Part shown: positions 48,701-60,292 of the stretch, one piece after another
Numbering within the stretch: position 1 is the first letter of the stretch
Layout of the letters: each line of letters begins with the position of its first letter
From: Holacanthus passer
Lineage: Eukaryota > Chordata > Actinopteri > Pomacanthidae
Length of the DNA stretch: 64,000 nucleotides
Reading direction: 5' to 3'
Assembly (NCBI GenBank): GCA_025331565.1
Contig: JAFREQ010000008.1
Span: 620,001 to 684,000 of the forward strand
The notes under the pieces: generated by a model
Told to the model about the DNA's origin: nothing
The model's database searches: none
What the model saw: only the letters and a program-made list of their open reading frames with translations
Translations under genes and position numbers: made by a program

Positions 48701-49489
48701 ATGAAAACCCGGGGAAAAAAGTTACACTTTTGAAGATAAATCCAAAATAAATAAGTTCTATGCAAGAAGTATGATGGGATTATTTTTTCAGGACTTGACA
48801 GTGATGGACAACTTGTGATGTAAAATGAGTGTTTGAATTTACACATTTATTAAATTATGTATTAATTATTAAAAGACAGTGTTTATCATTGTCAGCAATA
48901 TTTTATCTAGGACCAACAAAAATGCGCTTGTTGTCCGTTTCAGTCTTTATGAAGCCTTTTGCACTTTTCTCAGCTCCTCAGCACACTTCAAAGCCATCAG
49001 GTCCTTGGAGTGACATTAGTATTCTGCTCACACGCACAATAGCCTGTAAGCAATGGACGTTGAATTAGGGGAGAGGTTTATGCTGAAGGTATGGCCACAG
49101 GACACATTAATCTTTTATTTTTCGTCGATAATGTGGCACAACTAATGATGAGGGAAAGATTAAGCAACGGTAAACACAACATGTTGTACAGTATATAACG
49201 GAGCAAGGCTGACAAGGCCACAAAGCTGCGTCGGTGGAATTATTTGTTAGCGCGGGTTAGTGTTATTTACAGACAATTTGCGACACATACTGGATCGTGT
49301 TACAGCGCTTAAGAAACCTAGATCTAATCTGCAAACAATGTATTGTTGCAGTCTTCACTTATATTTCAGGCACACAGTGTTTACAAATCATTTCACCCTG
49401 CTTTACTGTTGCAGGATGTTTCGCATTAGAATAAAGAAACTCAAGCAATAAACACCATTAAATTATGTTTGGTCACACTGTGGTGTGCA
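48701..49489. other. no supported feature
   Basis: AT-rich; the part at 48950-49090 is more complex and could be regulatory. Confidence 0.45.
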
Positions 49490-49960
49490 TTGACTCTCCA
49501 AGGGGCAGGGGTGAAAATAAAAGGGGAAGGGTCATTTGGTCCACTCAAGTTCCCTTCTGCTCTGACATGAGGGTAAAAATGAAGCATGGAGCCGTCCCAT
49601 TAGGGCGCCAACATATGCCGGCTGAATAGAGGTCTTAAAATAAGGCACTTTGGCACACACAGCTCAAAGGGCAGACGCCTTCGCCCTCGTGCCCGTGATG
49701 GCGTAATTCTTTGAATGAAAATCAGCTTCTTGGCACAAGACGCCCTTTTGTTCAAGCACAAGAGCGAGCCCTCGAACATAATCAGAGTCCAGTAGAACAT
49801 TTCTCGCAGAGGGCCGTGTTGAGTGGAAATCTACTTAATGTTGTTTGCTACTAAATAGCAGATTAACCCCAGAGGCTTAAAGCAGCCTGCAGCTGGCGCA
49901 GAGCGTTCAAACAGGATGTCTGCAGGGACCCTGCTTTTCCATCTCTATCTTGTTCTTTTT
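49490..49960. other. candidate conserved non-coding element
   Basis: Long complex block with agggtcatttggtccactc, cattagggcgccaacatatg, gtgatggcgtaattctttg and ttaaagcagcctgcagctgg. Higher GC than its neighbours, non-repetitive and without an exon-like frame. Start of the densest CNE-like cluster in the window. Confidence 0.45.
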
Positions 49961-50177
49961 GGTCCGATCTGAATTACCCAGTAAGAGGGATTTTACACGA
50001 AAGGTCAGCAATGCTCAAGTCATCAGAGGGAAAACAGACAAAGGTGGATGAGGCTTAAGGAAAGAGACAGTTTTATATCATGACAAGGTTAATTATAGGA
50101 GGTTGATTTTGACAAGTTTGTACGGATGATTGAGAGCTGCAAACTATTTAATGTGGAGTCAGAAAAGCTTATTCTTA

Positions 50178-50632
50178 TGGGAATGGTTGGACATCTTGGG
50201 AAATTCACTTTTTTGCTTTCTTGCCGAGAGATGATACCACTGTCATGTCTATGCTGTGCAGCTGATTAGCTTAGCTTAGCATAAAGACTGGAAACAAGGG
50301 GAAACAGCTAGCCTGGCTCTGTTGAAATCTGCCTCCAAAGCGTACACATAATGTGTTATATCTGGTTTAATTACACAAACTGAATATGTTGTGGTGTTAC
50401 AGCAGTTATGTACAAGACTATCTCTTGGAAGTCACTGCATCTGGACAAGAAATAGTCCCACATATAAACTCTGGTAGCACCACAATAGGCCATTTTCACA
50501 CTTCGTTTTTGTGTGTAGTTGTTTTGATGTCTTTATACTAAACTAACTGGCTGACTCGCAGATCTGGGAGTGGCGTCAATCTACTCATTTAATCCTCGAC
50601 AAGAAAGCGTATTTCGCAAATTTGGGAATTAT
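50178..50632. mobile_element. teleost palindromic repeat ('agcttagcttagcataaag' family), copy 1
   Basis: A 455-bp element. The left end (tcttgggaaattcactt, then tttgctttcttgcc) and the reverse complement of the right end (cccaaatttgcgaaatacgc, then tttcttg) are inverted repeats. Inside are gattagcttagcttagcata, aagactggaaacaaggggaa and acagctagcctggctctgtt on the left, and ctttatactaaactaactgg, ggagtggcgtcaatctact on the right. These are the signature words of a very common percomorph repeat. Non-coding. A partial second copy lies at 62365-62580. Confidence 0.85.
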
Positions 50633-50699
50633 TTCTTAGCTGTCAAGTAGCATTTACAACAACAATAAAGCTTCTCATACAAAAGCCACTTCAAGAGGT

Positions 50700-51080
50700 T
50701 CAACATGATGTTAACAGACAGATAAGAGGGCTGCAATGTCATGTTATTGCTGTTAATTATAATGGCAGTGCTCTTTTTAATTACACAGTGATGTGTTTGA
50801 AAGAGCCAAAACCAGCCTTATGTTGCCCTAAAAACCTAATTGAGATTCATTAGGATCCGCACACTGACTGCTGTCAATGTCAGCCTCGGGGCAAGTCATT
50901 TATTTATAAACCTGTTTACAGTAGGTGGTATATGCTTTGTTGTACAGTTCAATGTCGAATGCCCCGGGGTTACTGTAGAGTTTGCCTCGACACATTGGGA
51001 AGGACTCTGTAAACATTGTTGGGGTAATTGTCTGAATTTGACAAGGCTCACTGCAACATCTGAAACTGGGATTTCTACAT
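50700..51080. other. candidate conserved non-coding element
   Basis: High-complexity block with ctgttaattataatggcagtg, cctaattgagattcattagg, gtaggtggtatatgctttg and gggtaattgtctgaatttgac. Dense TAATT words. One of the strongest CNE candidates. Confidence 0.5.
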
Positions 51081-51191
51081 CAATTTTTTCTTTATCACAA
51101 AGCCTGTGCTGGTGTCTGTTTTTTTTTTTCTTTTCTTTTTGTTCAATTATTTTTCATGTGCCATTTTTCTGATAGATCTTCCTTCATATAG

Positions 51192-51222
<31 letters not shown>

Positions 51223-51550
51223 AGAAACGCGCTGCCTAAAATGAGAGCTCCGAAGTCCTGCAATGTGCCTTATGAGAGCACAAAGCATACGGGGGAGTAT
51301 TAGAGGCCCTCTGAGGTTGGAGAGAAAATTGGCCATTTGTCTGTCACATTCAGCCCATTCTCCCATTACCTGTACAGACCCATTACAAGCTACAACCGTA
51401 ATAACTCCTCATGATCTATGACTGTGATGTGGCAACCGATGAGACACGTGAACCCTGTGCAGGAGCCGGCTTGATGCCTATGTATAGATTCCCGATGTGG
51501 GTTTTAAAGCTTTGTTTGTTTTCTTGTAAAAAAAAAAAAAAAAAAAAAAA
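51192..51550. repeat. CNE-like block bracketed by oligo-T28 and oligo-A23
   Basis: A T28 tract (51192-51219) and an A23 tract (51528-51550) lie about 310 bp apart in inverted orientation and could pair in single-stranded form. Between them is complex sequence (gtcctgcaatgtgccttatg, ctgaggttggagagaaaatt, ccattacctgtacagaccc). No terminal repeats or target duplication were found beyond the homopolymers, so it is not clearly a transposon. Confidence 0.5.
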
Positions 51551-51599
51551 GAGCAGTTTGCAGAGGGTTTTCCTGCTTGATCCCCAAAATGACTTAAAT

Positions 51600-51870
51600 T
51601 CTTAATGTCCGTGTTTTCAGCTGCGCCGTGGTCGCACCTCCTGAGATTATAACGCCAATGACATATTCAAAACCCCAGAACTCATTCCTTCTGCTCAACA
51701 GTTTCCATCCCCCTTCAAGTCCTTTGCCACAGAAGGGGAGCTCAAGCAGAAAGGATTTGCCCTATCCAAGTATTGTACCTGCTGTAAATGATAGATTTAG
51801 AGAGAGGCAGGAAAACGGCAAGAAAAATAATAATCTCTTTGACGTAAGACATGACAAGTGAATAGACATA
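51600..51870. other. candidate conserved non-coding element
   Basis: Complex block with gctgcgccgtggtcgcacc, gagattataacgccaatgac and tcctttgccacagaagggg. Inference only. Confidence 0.3.
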
Positions 51871-51939
51871 AAAAAGAAACCAAGCACACAGAAAATTGGA
51901 TTTTCAAGAGTGCCTTGTCTCGCAAAAAATGACCAGTCA

Positions 51940-52340
51940 GAGGGTGTTAGTGAGGCAGACTGGCTTTCATTAGCCTAGTCATTTGGCATCACTGAACCAT
52001 GAAGATGGTTAAGTGATATTATGTTAACCTCCTGTTTTACATCTAGAGTTGAGATTAAATGTAATTAGGTGGCTTTTGTACTTCCCACATAGTCTTGTGG
52101 GTAATTGATGACTGACTGAAGTCATTTACCGACTGTCTGCGCCATTGTTCTGATCTCGGTCCAGCTGTCTGCCATTTTTACAATGATTGACCGAGACTAC
52201 AGACATCAGCCCGTTTGCTTTGGCTTTGACTTTCACTGTGGCCACATCAAAAGGGAAATGGTGTGTCAATTTGCGGTATCTCTGCCCTGTTTTCAGCCCA
52301 GCGTCGGCTGAAAAGATGGGATGAATGTTGAATTTCTCTA
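51940..52340. other. candidate conserved non-coding element
   Basis: High-complexity block with ctttcattagcctagtcatt, gattaaatgtaattaggtgg, gtaattgatgactgactgaag, ctgtctgcgccattgttctg and ttacaatgattgaccgagac. It contains two short inverted repeats (CCCACA/TGTGGG and ATGACT/AGTCAT) next to each other. A reverse frame of 127 codons (52126-52509) overlaps it but is unrecognisable. Confidence 0.5.
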
Positions 52341-54489
52341 TACTGGTGCAAATCATCAAATGCATACAGAGAAGAGTGGAGGCAAACATCGAGGCGCTGT
52401 ATCCTATGCATGGGTATGTTTGACCTTTAAATGTAATTGATGGACCTGCCTTTTTACTAGAAACATTTACTGCGGCAGCAGGAAGTATGATTTTTAAAGG
52501 AATGAGCATGTTATTGTAGGTTTGTACAAATCTCAGAAAGGCTGCGCATTATACCATTATGGGCATATGTGGACAGTTACTTGTGTGCAGCTAATGAATA
52601 AATAATACTTTAGTTGAACTGTATCATAAAGTTTTTATAAATAAACTCCCTCACCTCTGTATATGAGAAGACATAGTGTAGTCAAGAGTCTTTACCCATG
52701 GAGATGCACACATTTGAAGATTATGTGAAGGCTACAACTCTTTTCTTGTCCCTTTAGTGTCAAAAACTTTAAAAACTACAAACAGAAATTCACACACACT
52801 CGGGACAAACAACAGACCACACACAACCTGCAAAACAAGCCACGGTAATTAATTGTGTTTTATTATGAGACAAGTAAAGTTAATTATATTTGTGCAAATC
52901 CCAAATTAAATCTTAATGCTATAAAACTATACTTCACACAAGAGACTTCTAAGGTGTTTCTGGCCTATTTAAACCACAGGTGTCAGACCGGGACCAGTTG
53001 AATTAACCTGGAAATTGCAAGTGCACAGTTCAGAGCATGAGAAACATTTGTGAGGGAAAACCATGCAAGGGTGTAATTTCCACAGAGGATTGGGGGCCCA
53101 TGTCCAAAATCCTATTGTCCCCCTATATTCAGATTGATTTTCTTAATATCTCACAAAACATTGTCCTGTCACTACTGAAGTTACAGTTAACTACAGGATA
53201 ATATGCAGAAAACCGATTTGCATTAACATAATAATAATAAAAAACACATATACAATAAATATAATAATAAAAGAAATACACAGATAAGTGACTTAGACAC
53301 AGAAACAAGAGTCTAACTATGCAACTTCATGTGGTGACAGATGTCATTTTAAACATCACTGAAGCAATTAGTCTTTAACAAAGCCAATAAACAAAACAAT
53401 GATGAAATAATTTTATGAAAAATGTTCAAGCGTATTTATTAGTTTTATTTATTATAAGTTTTTATTAATATTTTAATTAGAGTTTGAATAAAGGATTCCT
53501 GGCTCCCCTGAGTTAATAAAACTGAATCCTACGAACATCACACAAGGATCCACACTTATATGACACTAGAAATTGCATTTGGTCAATGGTACGTCAAGGA
53601 CCCTCTACACGTTGCAGTGGTCACATTTTCTAAGGTGTAATTGACTCATGTTCAAGTGTCTTTCTGGCTTATTAGTTTTAGATCGTGTTTCTTTGTAGCC
53701 TCAAATTAATGTAGGACGAAGTTGAGGTAGCGTCGACTTCTCAGGCTGCCGGCTGCTTGTGTAATCAGAGGTGAATGATGTCGTCGGTCCCTTTGTCGTC
53801 ATCCCAGCTTCGTCGAGGTGGAAATTTAGTCTCATGTCGTCCTGTGTAAGCAGCTGTGTGGAGCCTTTGGTATTCAGGCTGTGAGATGTAAGAGAGTGAA
53901 GAAAGTTTTGAACCAGAGGGCATGAGAGCGCTGCATCAGTGATTGAATTTTGTTGATCAAAAAAAAAAAAAAAAAGTCTGAGATTCTCATCTTATGCAGG
54001 AAGGAGTGTTATTTTGTCAATGTCATGGGTTAAGGAAGGATGTGTGTTTGAGTGGGTTTGGATGTTGCTGTGGAGGAGATCATTAGCCATTCTGATGAGA
54101 CAAAAACCTTAGCACATACTGTTGCCTACTGTCGCATTCAAGTCAGGTTGAACCACGATTACGAACTTTCAACTGAGAAACCGTTTCTGTCTTCACTCCA
54201 GCTCAAGTGAGATATGAGTGGACTTTCCAATATCGTTACCTGGTGTCATGAGTTGTTGCATGAGGTGTGTCAATAATCACAATGAAACCATCAGTGCATG
54301 TTAGAAAATGAATATATGCTGCAAATCATAAATTAAGAGCGAATTTAGATGCTGAGATATGATTTTTTTCCCCCACGATCACATGACTCCTGTTATATGT
54401 TCAGTCACGTAATATTTGTCTCCTCCCACCAACTCTTTGCTTCATTTTCCTGTCAAACTGAAACACAAAAACATTTTTAGCCATGCTAG
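52341..54489. other. no supported feature; possible weak repeat at 53055-53150, oligo-A17 at 53959-53975
   Basis: AT-rich DNA (very AT-rich at 53215-53480). The words 'gggtgtaatttccacagagg' and 'gggggcccatgtcc' resemble a known fish repeat with 'gtgtaatttccac...ggggacatgtcccc', but too little is left to bound it. Confidence 0.4.
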
Positions 54490-54985
54490 CTGCATATGTC
54501 TAAGGATGTTTGGTCAACCCCCCACTTTCATGGTTCCCAGATGATGAATCCTAATGACTTTGGTGATCCTTTTTTTTCTCCAGCGCCATCATGATGTTGA
54601 AATTTATGGCTTTGAGGGAAATGTCTCACCAGCAATTGGATGAGTTGCCGAAATTTGGTACAGATATTCATGTCTCCCTCAGGATGACTTGCAATCACTT
54701 TAGTGATACATTAACTTTTCCTCTAGCGCCACCATCAGGGCAAATTTTTTGATTTGCCCAATAGTTAGGTTTATGGCCAAATACCTGCAAAACAACTGAC
54801 ATTCATTTCATTTCATTTGCCTCAGTTGTATTTTGTGCTTACAGCTATTTAGCAAAAGCACTAGATGCTAAATTAAGATGAACAGGATAAACATTACACC
54901 TGTTTTGTATCTGTGTGTTAGCATGTTGATGTTAGCATTTAGCTTAAAGCACCACAGTGCTGTACAGTCTAAATGAGCTGTTTGC
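54490..54985. mobile_element. common percomorph interspersed repeat ('ctctagcgccaccatcagg' type)
   Basis: Two similar half-units in tandem: 'gatgaatcctaatgactttgg...ctccagcgccatcatgatg' and 'ggatgacttgcaatcacttta...ctctagcgccaccatcagg', followed by 'ggccaaatacctgcaaaac' and 'gcatgttgatgttagcattt', 'agcttaaagcaccacagtgc'. This is one of the best-known high-copy repeats of spiny-rayed fish. Non-coding; its transposon class is not evident from this copy. Confidence 0.85.
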
Positions 54986-55103
54986 ATGTCTGTGGGATTT
55001 AAATCTTTCAAACTGGTCTTCAGTTGGTCCAGATTCTTGAATGTGACCTCAGAGTCGACACAGGCATTTTACTGGCTGCTGGCTCCGACGTTCTGCCCTG
55101 CTG

Positions 55104-55160
55104 GATGATGATGATGATGATGATGACGACGACAATGATGATGATGATGATGATGATGAG
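55104..55160. repeat. (ATG)n trinucleotide microsatellite
   Basis: About nineteen ATG/ACG units with a central interruption (gacgacgacaatg). Long Met- or Ile/Val-runs in the overlapping frames result from it. Confidence 0.95.
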
Positions 55161-55429
55161 AGTAGCTTTGGGGCTAGAGAGGCAGATGGACCCTCGTCCT
55201 CCCTCCCTCCCGTCCGCCGCTGGTCTGACCTCCACGTCCCTTGAAAGCATGATACCTGTGAATACCCTGATTATGGCCGGGCCGGGCTGAGCAGGCCCGC
55301 GACCCCTCGCTGTGCAGGTGAGTGTTGAGGCAGGAGAGTGGACATGATTGACTCTCACTGCAAACCCTGTCGGAGAGCTGCATTCCGACAGGGAAAGACA
55401 AAGAGACGGAGGGAACGGGAGACGAGGGG
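55161..55429. other. GC-rich stretch, no supported feature
   Basis: More GC- and CpG-rich than its surroundings (ctcccgtccgccgctgg, ggccgggccgggctgagcag). Could be a small CpG-rich regulatory patch; no exon recognised. Confidence 0.35.
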
Positions 55430-55640
55430 AAAAAGAGAGAGCCTGCCCTGCATTCTCTGGCTAATTAAGTCTTATTATCCGGCACAACAGGAGGTACCTG
55501 AGAAATAATTGGCCACAGCGACAGCTAAATGGTCCAATCTGGAGGTGAAGCCAAAAGCACTGTAAAAGGTCACATGCCATTATGCATTTCGCTGATCTTA
55601 TTAGTGCTGCAGTCTGTCAAAAGACCCACCATTAATTCAT
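55430..55640. other. candidate conserved non-coding element
   Basis: High-complexity block with gctaattaagtcttattatc, gagaaataattggccacagc, agctaaatggtccaatctgg, catgccattatgcatttcgc and ccaccattaattcataggc. Dense homeodomain-type words, no repeat similarity. One of the strongest CNE candidates. Confidence 0.5.
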
Positions 55641-57605
55641 AGGCAAAATACTTCCTAGATTAAAAATATTCCCCATCCCTTGATTTAAAGCCAATCTTGT
55701 TTAGGCGAGAAAATTAAATTTTTTTGCGTGTGATTTTTGACCTGTTAGTCAAAGAGACAGTCGCCTCCAATTTTGGCTTTTAAACCCACTTAGCTAGTGA
55801 GGACTATGTCTCTTTTGTAGTGCTAATGACAAATTGAAAAAAATATCATATTAGAGAAAGCATATAGAAATAATCTTCCAAATTATAAAACAGGCCTACA
55901 TGATATTAAATTTCCTGCTTCTAACACCAATGTCCACATATTATCTGCTACACCAAGGAGAGCTAACACTGTGGCAGGCTGGGAATGTATTTTACATTAT
56001 AGCAATATGGTATTTTCACAGATAAACTGAGAGGAGGAACTAATCAATGAACAATCAATCAATGAATAAACAAAAAATAATTTCAGATTAGATTTGAATT
56101 ATCTTTAGTTTATTTAGGAAAAAAGCTTATCTTTGCAACACACTGGATTACAAAGCCTCTGAACTGAATATGTGGCTGAATTTTTAAGCCTGCAGCTGTT
56201 TATTTCATTTAGTATTTTAGTTTTCACGCTAGAATGACTGCTCACAGTCCACCTGTGTGCCAAATTTTAGTTGGGATTAATGTCAACAAAGAAAAGTGCA
56301 CAAGCCTCAAACCAGCCAAAACAACTGAACTAAGTCCTGCAGTCAAATTCCTCCACTGGAAGTTAGCTCAGTAATTACTTCAGATTAGTAATGAATAAAT
56401 ATGGATATGCGCCATTTAGAATTGATGAACCATATTTATTTTAATTGTTTTATTTTGAAAGATTACCATTTCATCAAACAAATTTAGACTGTCAGACGAC
56501 CTCCAGTTAAAACAGAATTGCTCATTTGATGTAACAGCTTAAAATGTGTGTTTGGTGTTTAAGACAGAAGTTGTGACCTTGTTCAGACCTCTGACTGATT
56601 TCAAAATGTTCCAGGGAGTCTAGTTCTTTATTTCTTCCAAGGTCCCATGCTTTTCTCCATATGTTCAGGAATTGGAGTCAAAAACCTTTGGATTATTGCA
56701 CATTTTGTGGCTCAAATTGAAACACTTTCAGCTGACATGTCTTCACCCTGACTCACATCTCCCAGGAGCAAAGACGGGTCAGCTCACATTTCTTCCATTG
56801 GCATTACATGTAATCAAGTTGCCTTAAAAATTTGCTTCGTGACAATTTTTTTGTGCAGTGAAGTCCGACTGAAGAAAGACTTCAAGAATGAAAAACTTCT
56901 CCGTTTGACTTAGCAGTAACTTAATACAGCTCTAATGTGGTTGTATGAGAGTGAACAGCAAACTGTAAAACTGTGCTGGATCATATACACGCATCCTTTT
57001 CTGTGAATCCCTTGTGCTTGTGAAGGCCGTCTGAATCCAGATTGAATCCATGGTGGACTCAACTACAACCAGTAGATATGACTCTATAGAGAGGCGAAAT
57101 ACTTTGGATCACCATTGCCATTGTAAGGAACATGAGATTTGATTTCATGAAAATCTTAAGGATTACAACTTAGAGGCAGCAGATCAAAATGCTTGTACAT
57201 GGATGACGACTTATTATCCAACATTATTGTGTTTTTTTTAATCCCGTTCTCTCAAAGCTCAGTAACATGAATAGGTATTGTGGTGGTGTATTTGTTCCTC
57301 TGTGATGATGAAGTGTCAGGAGTGTTGCTGAAGGTTCTTTTGGACCAACCATATACTATTTGCAAATGCCTTTATGCAAAGTCAGACTTTAACCTTGGCA
57401 ACTAGCCCGCTCTTGCATTTATTGTCGTCCTCATTGTAGCTGTGAGGCTCAAACTCTTTGATGCTGACGCTCGATAAATTTAATGCTGGTCAGTGGTCGG
57501 CCATGATTGTGTAGATGTTTACAGATGAGGTGAGATTTAAGGAATACTGAATTTCTAATATTTTACCCAAACATAGATCATAGCAAATAATATATCACAA
57601 GTCAA
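55641..57605. other. no supported feature
   Basis: AT-rich DNA over 2 kb without recognisable repeats or exons. Confidence 0.45.
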
Positions 57606-58043
57606 CTCTTCAGTCTGGGTACAAATAACACAACTTTCAAATTACGTGCAGTCCATGTGCCAAAAGAGGTCGTATGCCAATCCTTCTCATTAACTTCTGT
57701 GGAGAGTAGATCCATAGTCAGGTGACCTAAAACTTAAAACAGTTGCAGTTTGGGAAGGTTTAGGCAACAGAACTACTTGGTTAGGTTCAGGAAAAGGTTG
57801 TGGTTTGGGTTAAAAAAGCCAAGTTACGTAAGTGACGCAACATAAGTTAAATATGACGTCTGTTAACCTACGGACAAATGTTAAAATAAGTTAATGTTGA
57901 TTTTTTTTTGTTTGTTTTTATGGACAAACTCTCTCTGTTCATGATATTTGGATGCATTTACTCTCTAAAGAAGTTAATTGAAAGGATCGCCTGCACACAA
58001 TTTGAAAGTCCGAGGTCGTGCTATTTGTACACAGATTGAAGAG
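57606..58043 (+). mobile_element. inverted-repeat element with the 'acttggttagg' core
   Basis: About 438 bp. The left terminus reads ctcttcagtctgggtacaaa, taacacaactttcaaatta; the reverse complement of the right terminus reads ctcttcaatctgtgtacaaa, tagcacgacctcggactttc. The terminal inverted repeats extend for at least 50 bp with one indel, and inner parts (cattaacttctgtggagag against aattaacttctttagagagt) match as well. The middle (ggcaacagaactacttggtt, aggttcaggaaaaggttgtgg) is the core shared with 27203-27473 and 61881-62300. Non-coding. Confidence 0.8.
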
Positions 58044-58804
58044 ACTGGACTGCACAAGTATCTCAACCTACAGTACAGACTGACAGTAGAGTATTTAATA
58101 GTAACACACACTGTTTGCTATTCATAGCATTTTTCTTGCCCTGATGAACGGTCTTTGTAATTCAAGATTTCCTCCAGTGTTTCGTTGCTGTGCTCTGAAT
58201 TTAAAAGTTGCGTTTTCCTAGTGCCAGCTGGAAGAGTTGCCTTCACTTGGTGCAGTATTTATGTTTTCTGGCTGGTTAACCAACATTTATATGGATTATG
58301 GAAACATTTATATCATAGTTATTTATTTGTCGGGCGCTTTATTCAATAGTCGCAAGTGTCAGGCTCGCTCATCCATCCCTTTAGTCCATTATCCACGGCC
58401 GTTTGGCAGTGCCCAGCCATTATCCACCCCCACCCAGACTAGTCGCCCACATTCAAAAACTATTACAGTCCACAAATGAAATTCTTACTATGGTTGACCT
58501 ACAGCTGCTATTAAACGGCTACTTTCTCGAAGTTGTAATACAAAACTCCGAGACAATTTTCGCAGCAGACATTTTGACTCCTCATGGTAGAAAAAGCACA
58601 GGTGGTACAAATAACATTAACAATGGCTCTTTTGTATTCAAGTGCCCCAGTGAGTCACCGCAGTGTGACAGAAAGAGAAAATTAACAACATCGGGACCCT
58701 GAACCTGAAGCAGCTACGTGGAATTCAGCCATCGTGCATTTTAATCTTTACCTGTGCTTTTCCTACTGTGACATGTCAAAATGTGTTTCATGTAAAAAGG
58801 CCTG
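58044..58804. other. no supported feature
   Basis: Unique-looking DNA; 58240-58340 is more complex. No exon recognised; the reading frames at 58237-58702 are unremarkable. Confidence 0.45.
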
Positions 58805-58990
58805 TTCCTCAATAACATGGCTCAATTTCATACATTTTCTTTTCTAATTGCATTTTGTAAATTTCACAAGCGATCACCAACAAACATGGTGTTAATGATT
58901 GTTAATTGGGTTATTAGGTCAACGACAATTTGAAAGAATAGTTAGAACAAACACACAGTACATCGTCACCTTTAATCGCCTCTAAAGTAA
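58805..58990. other. candidate conserved non-coding element
   Basis: Block with ttttctaattgcattttgta, gttaatgattgttaattggg and tcacctttaatcgcctc. Several AATTG/TTAAT words. Inference only. Confidence 0.4.
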
Positions 58991-59399
58991 GTAAGATACC
59001 ACAGTATGTATACAGTAAAAACTAAACAATGCACAGTAAAGTCAAAATGACCCCTAATGAGGAAAACGAGGAAACAAGTCCCTGTGAGACTGAGTAGAGT
59101 GAGACTCTTTGTTCCCGCTGCGAGCAAGTGTAACATGAATTAATCAGCGACTAGTAGCACAGTGTGTTGTTATTTCACAGAGTGCTTTGATGAAGTGAAG
59201 GAGCCATGGCAATACTTTTAATACAAAGGATTATTGCTTTCTTTATCTTTGCTCCGCAGAACAAAATAAGAATCGACATGCATTCATAAACCGACTGAAC
59301 AATATGAGGTGCTGTCAGATAACTGGACATCACGCTGTGAATAGCCAGATTTTGTTATGAACAGCTGACCTAGAGTTGGGTATTATTCGGAGAAATAAT
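58991..59399. other. no supported feature
   Basis: Unique-looking DNA. Confidence 0.45.
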
Positions 59400-59720
59400 C
59401 AGCAGCACCCATCTCCAGAGTTTGCACAGAGCAGATGGCTGGTGCGAGAGCTTACCAAATAGTGTAAAATTGATCTGTCTCTATTTGTGATTGCAAGAAT
59501 TCCATTATTGGGTGACCGTTTTGCAATTGTTATGCTTTTCACCCCACGTTGCCCCGGCTGTGATTGCCCTCCCCCCGCCCCCACCGAGCTCCTCGTCAGC
59601 CAATCATTCACCTGATGCTAATGACCAGGTGCCAGCTCCACTGTCCCTCAGATATCATGCCTGAAGACTGATGTATTGATCGGGGGAGATTGATCAGGGC
59701 AGGGATGATACAGCAACATT
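59400..59720. other. candidate conserved non-coding element
   Basis: Complex block with gtgattgcaagaattccatt, attgggtgaccgttttgcaa, cgtcagccaatcattcacct, gatgctaatgaccaggtgcc and gtattgatcgggggagattg. High complexity and enhancer-like words. Confidence 0.45.
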
Positions 59721-60216
59721 ACATGATTTATTCAGGTTCTAATATCTTGCGTCAGGACTGCCCTCTGGGACTTGGCTGTCTAGGCCTTGTGTACTTTCAT
59801 CATCCATCCCAGATTCAGACCCTCTTTACAGATTAAAACTTGAGTTTCTCCAGCAGCAAGACAGTCTCCACTTAGCAACGAGGCTGACTATTTAAACAAA
59901 TCCCAACACACTTTGAAAACTGGTGCTTTTTATATGTATTGTCGATAGAAGACTTTTTCCTTTCCGTCTCTCGCTTTGCTAAACTGCTACATGATTTGCA
60001 TTCTGTGGACGGAAATTTTTTTTTTAAAGCAATTGAATAAGCAGTTTTCCATTTCTCAAAAACAAGACAATCTCGCCTCTCACAATAACATATTAGTATT
60101 CATCAGTTGGAAAAACTAATTTGCGATGCATTAGACATACTCACTACATGCACATGCTGTACTTATGCCATTTGTTTACAGAATCTCAACAAACCTAAAG
60201 TACACAAAATCAAACC
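59721..60216. other. no supported feature
   Basis: AT-rich DNA preceding the duplicated 76-bp segment. Confidence 0.45.
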
Positions 60217-60292
60217 GTCTCCCAGTGGCAAAGAGCGAATTTGTTCAGGCTTCAGCTGGGCAGCGAAGCAGGCTGTTCTGCCCAGCTGACGG
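60217..60292. repeat. local 76-bp duplicate, copy A, with hairpin
   Basis: Aligns without gaps to 61332-61407 with 57 of 76 identities counted by eye. It begins gtctcccagtggc and shares the exact 20-mer gaatttgttcaggcttcagc. At 60253-60263 CAGCTGGGCAG pairs perfectly with CTGCCCAGCTG at 60278-60288 around a 14-nt loop, extended by one T-A pair. An oligo-A tract follows at 60316-60336. Function unknown. Confidence 0.7.

Noticed and set aside
52126..52509. 127-codon reverse frame
   Set aside because: Overlaps a CNE-like block, contains no recognisable domain and lacks exon signals.
55020..55358. Poly-Met and poly-Ile/Val frames
   Set aside because: Translation of the ATG microsatellite on either strand.
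60252..60289. MicroRNA precursor
   Set aside because: The stem is only 12 bp and does not extend outward; a precursor needs about 25 or more paired bases. Not similar to any microRNA I know.
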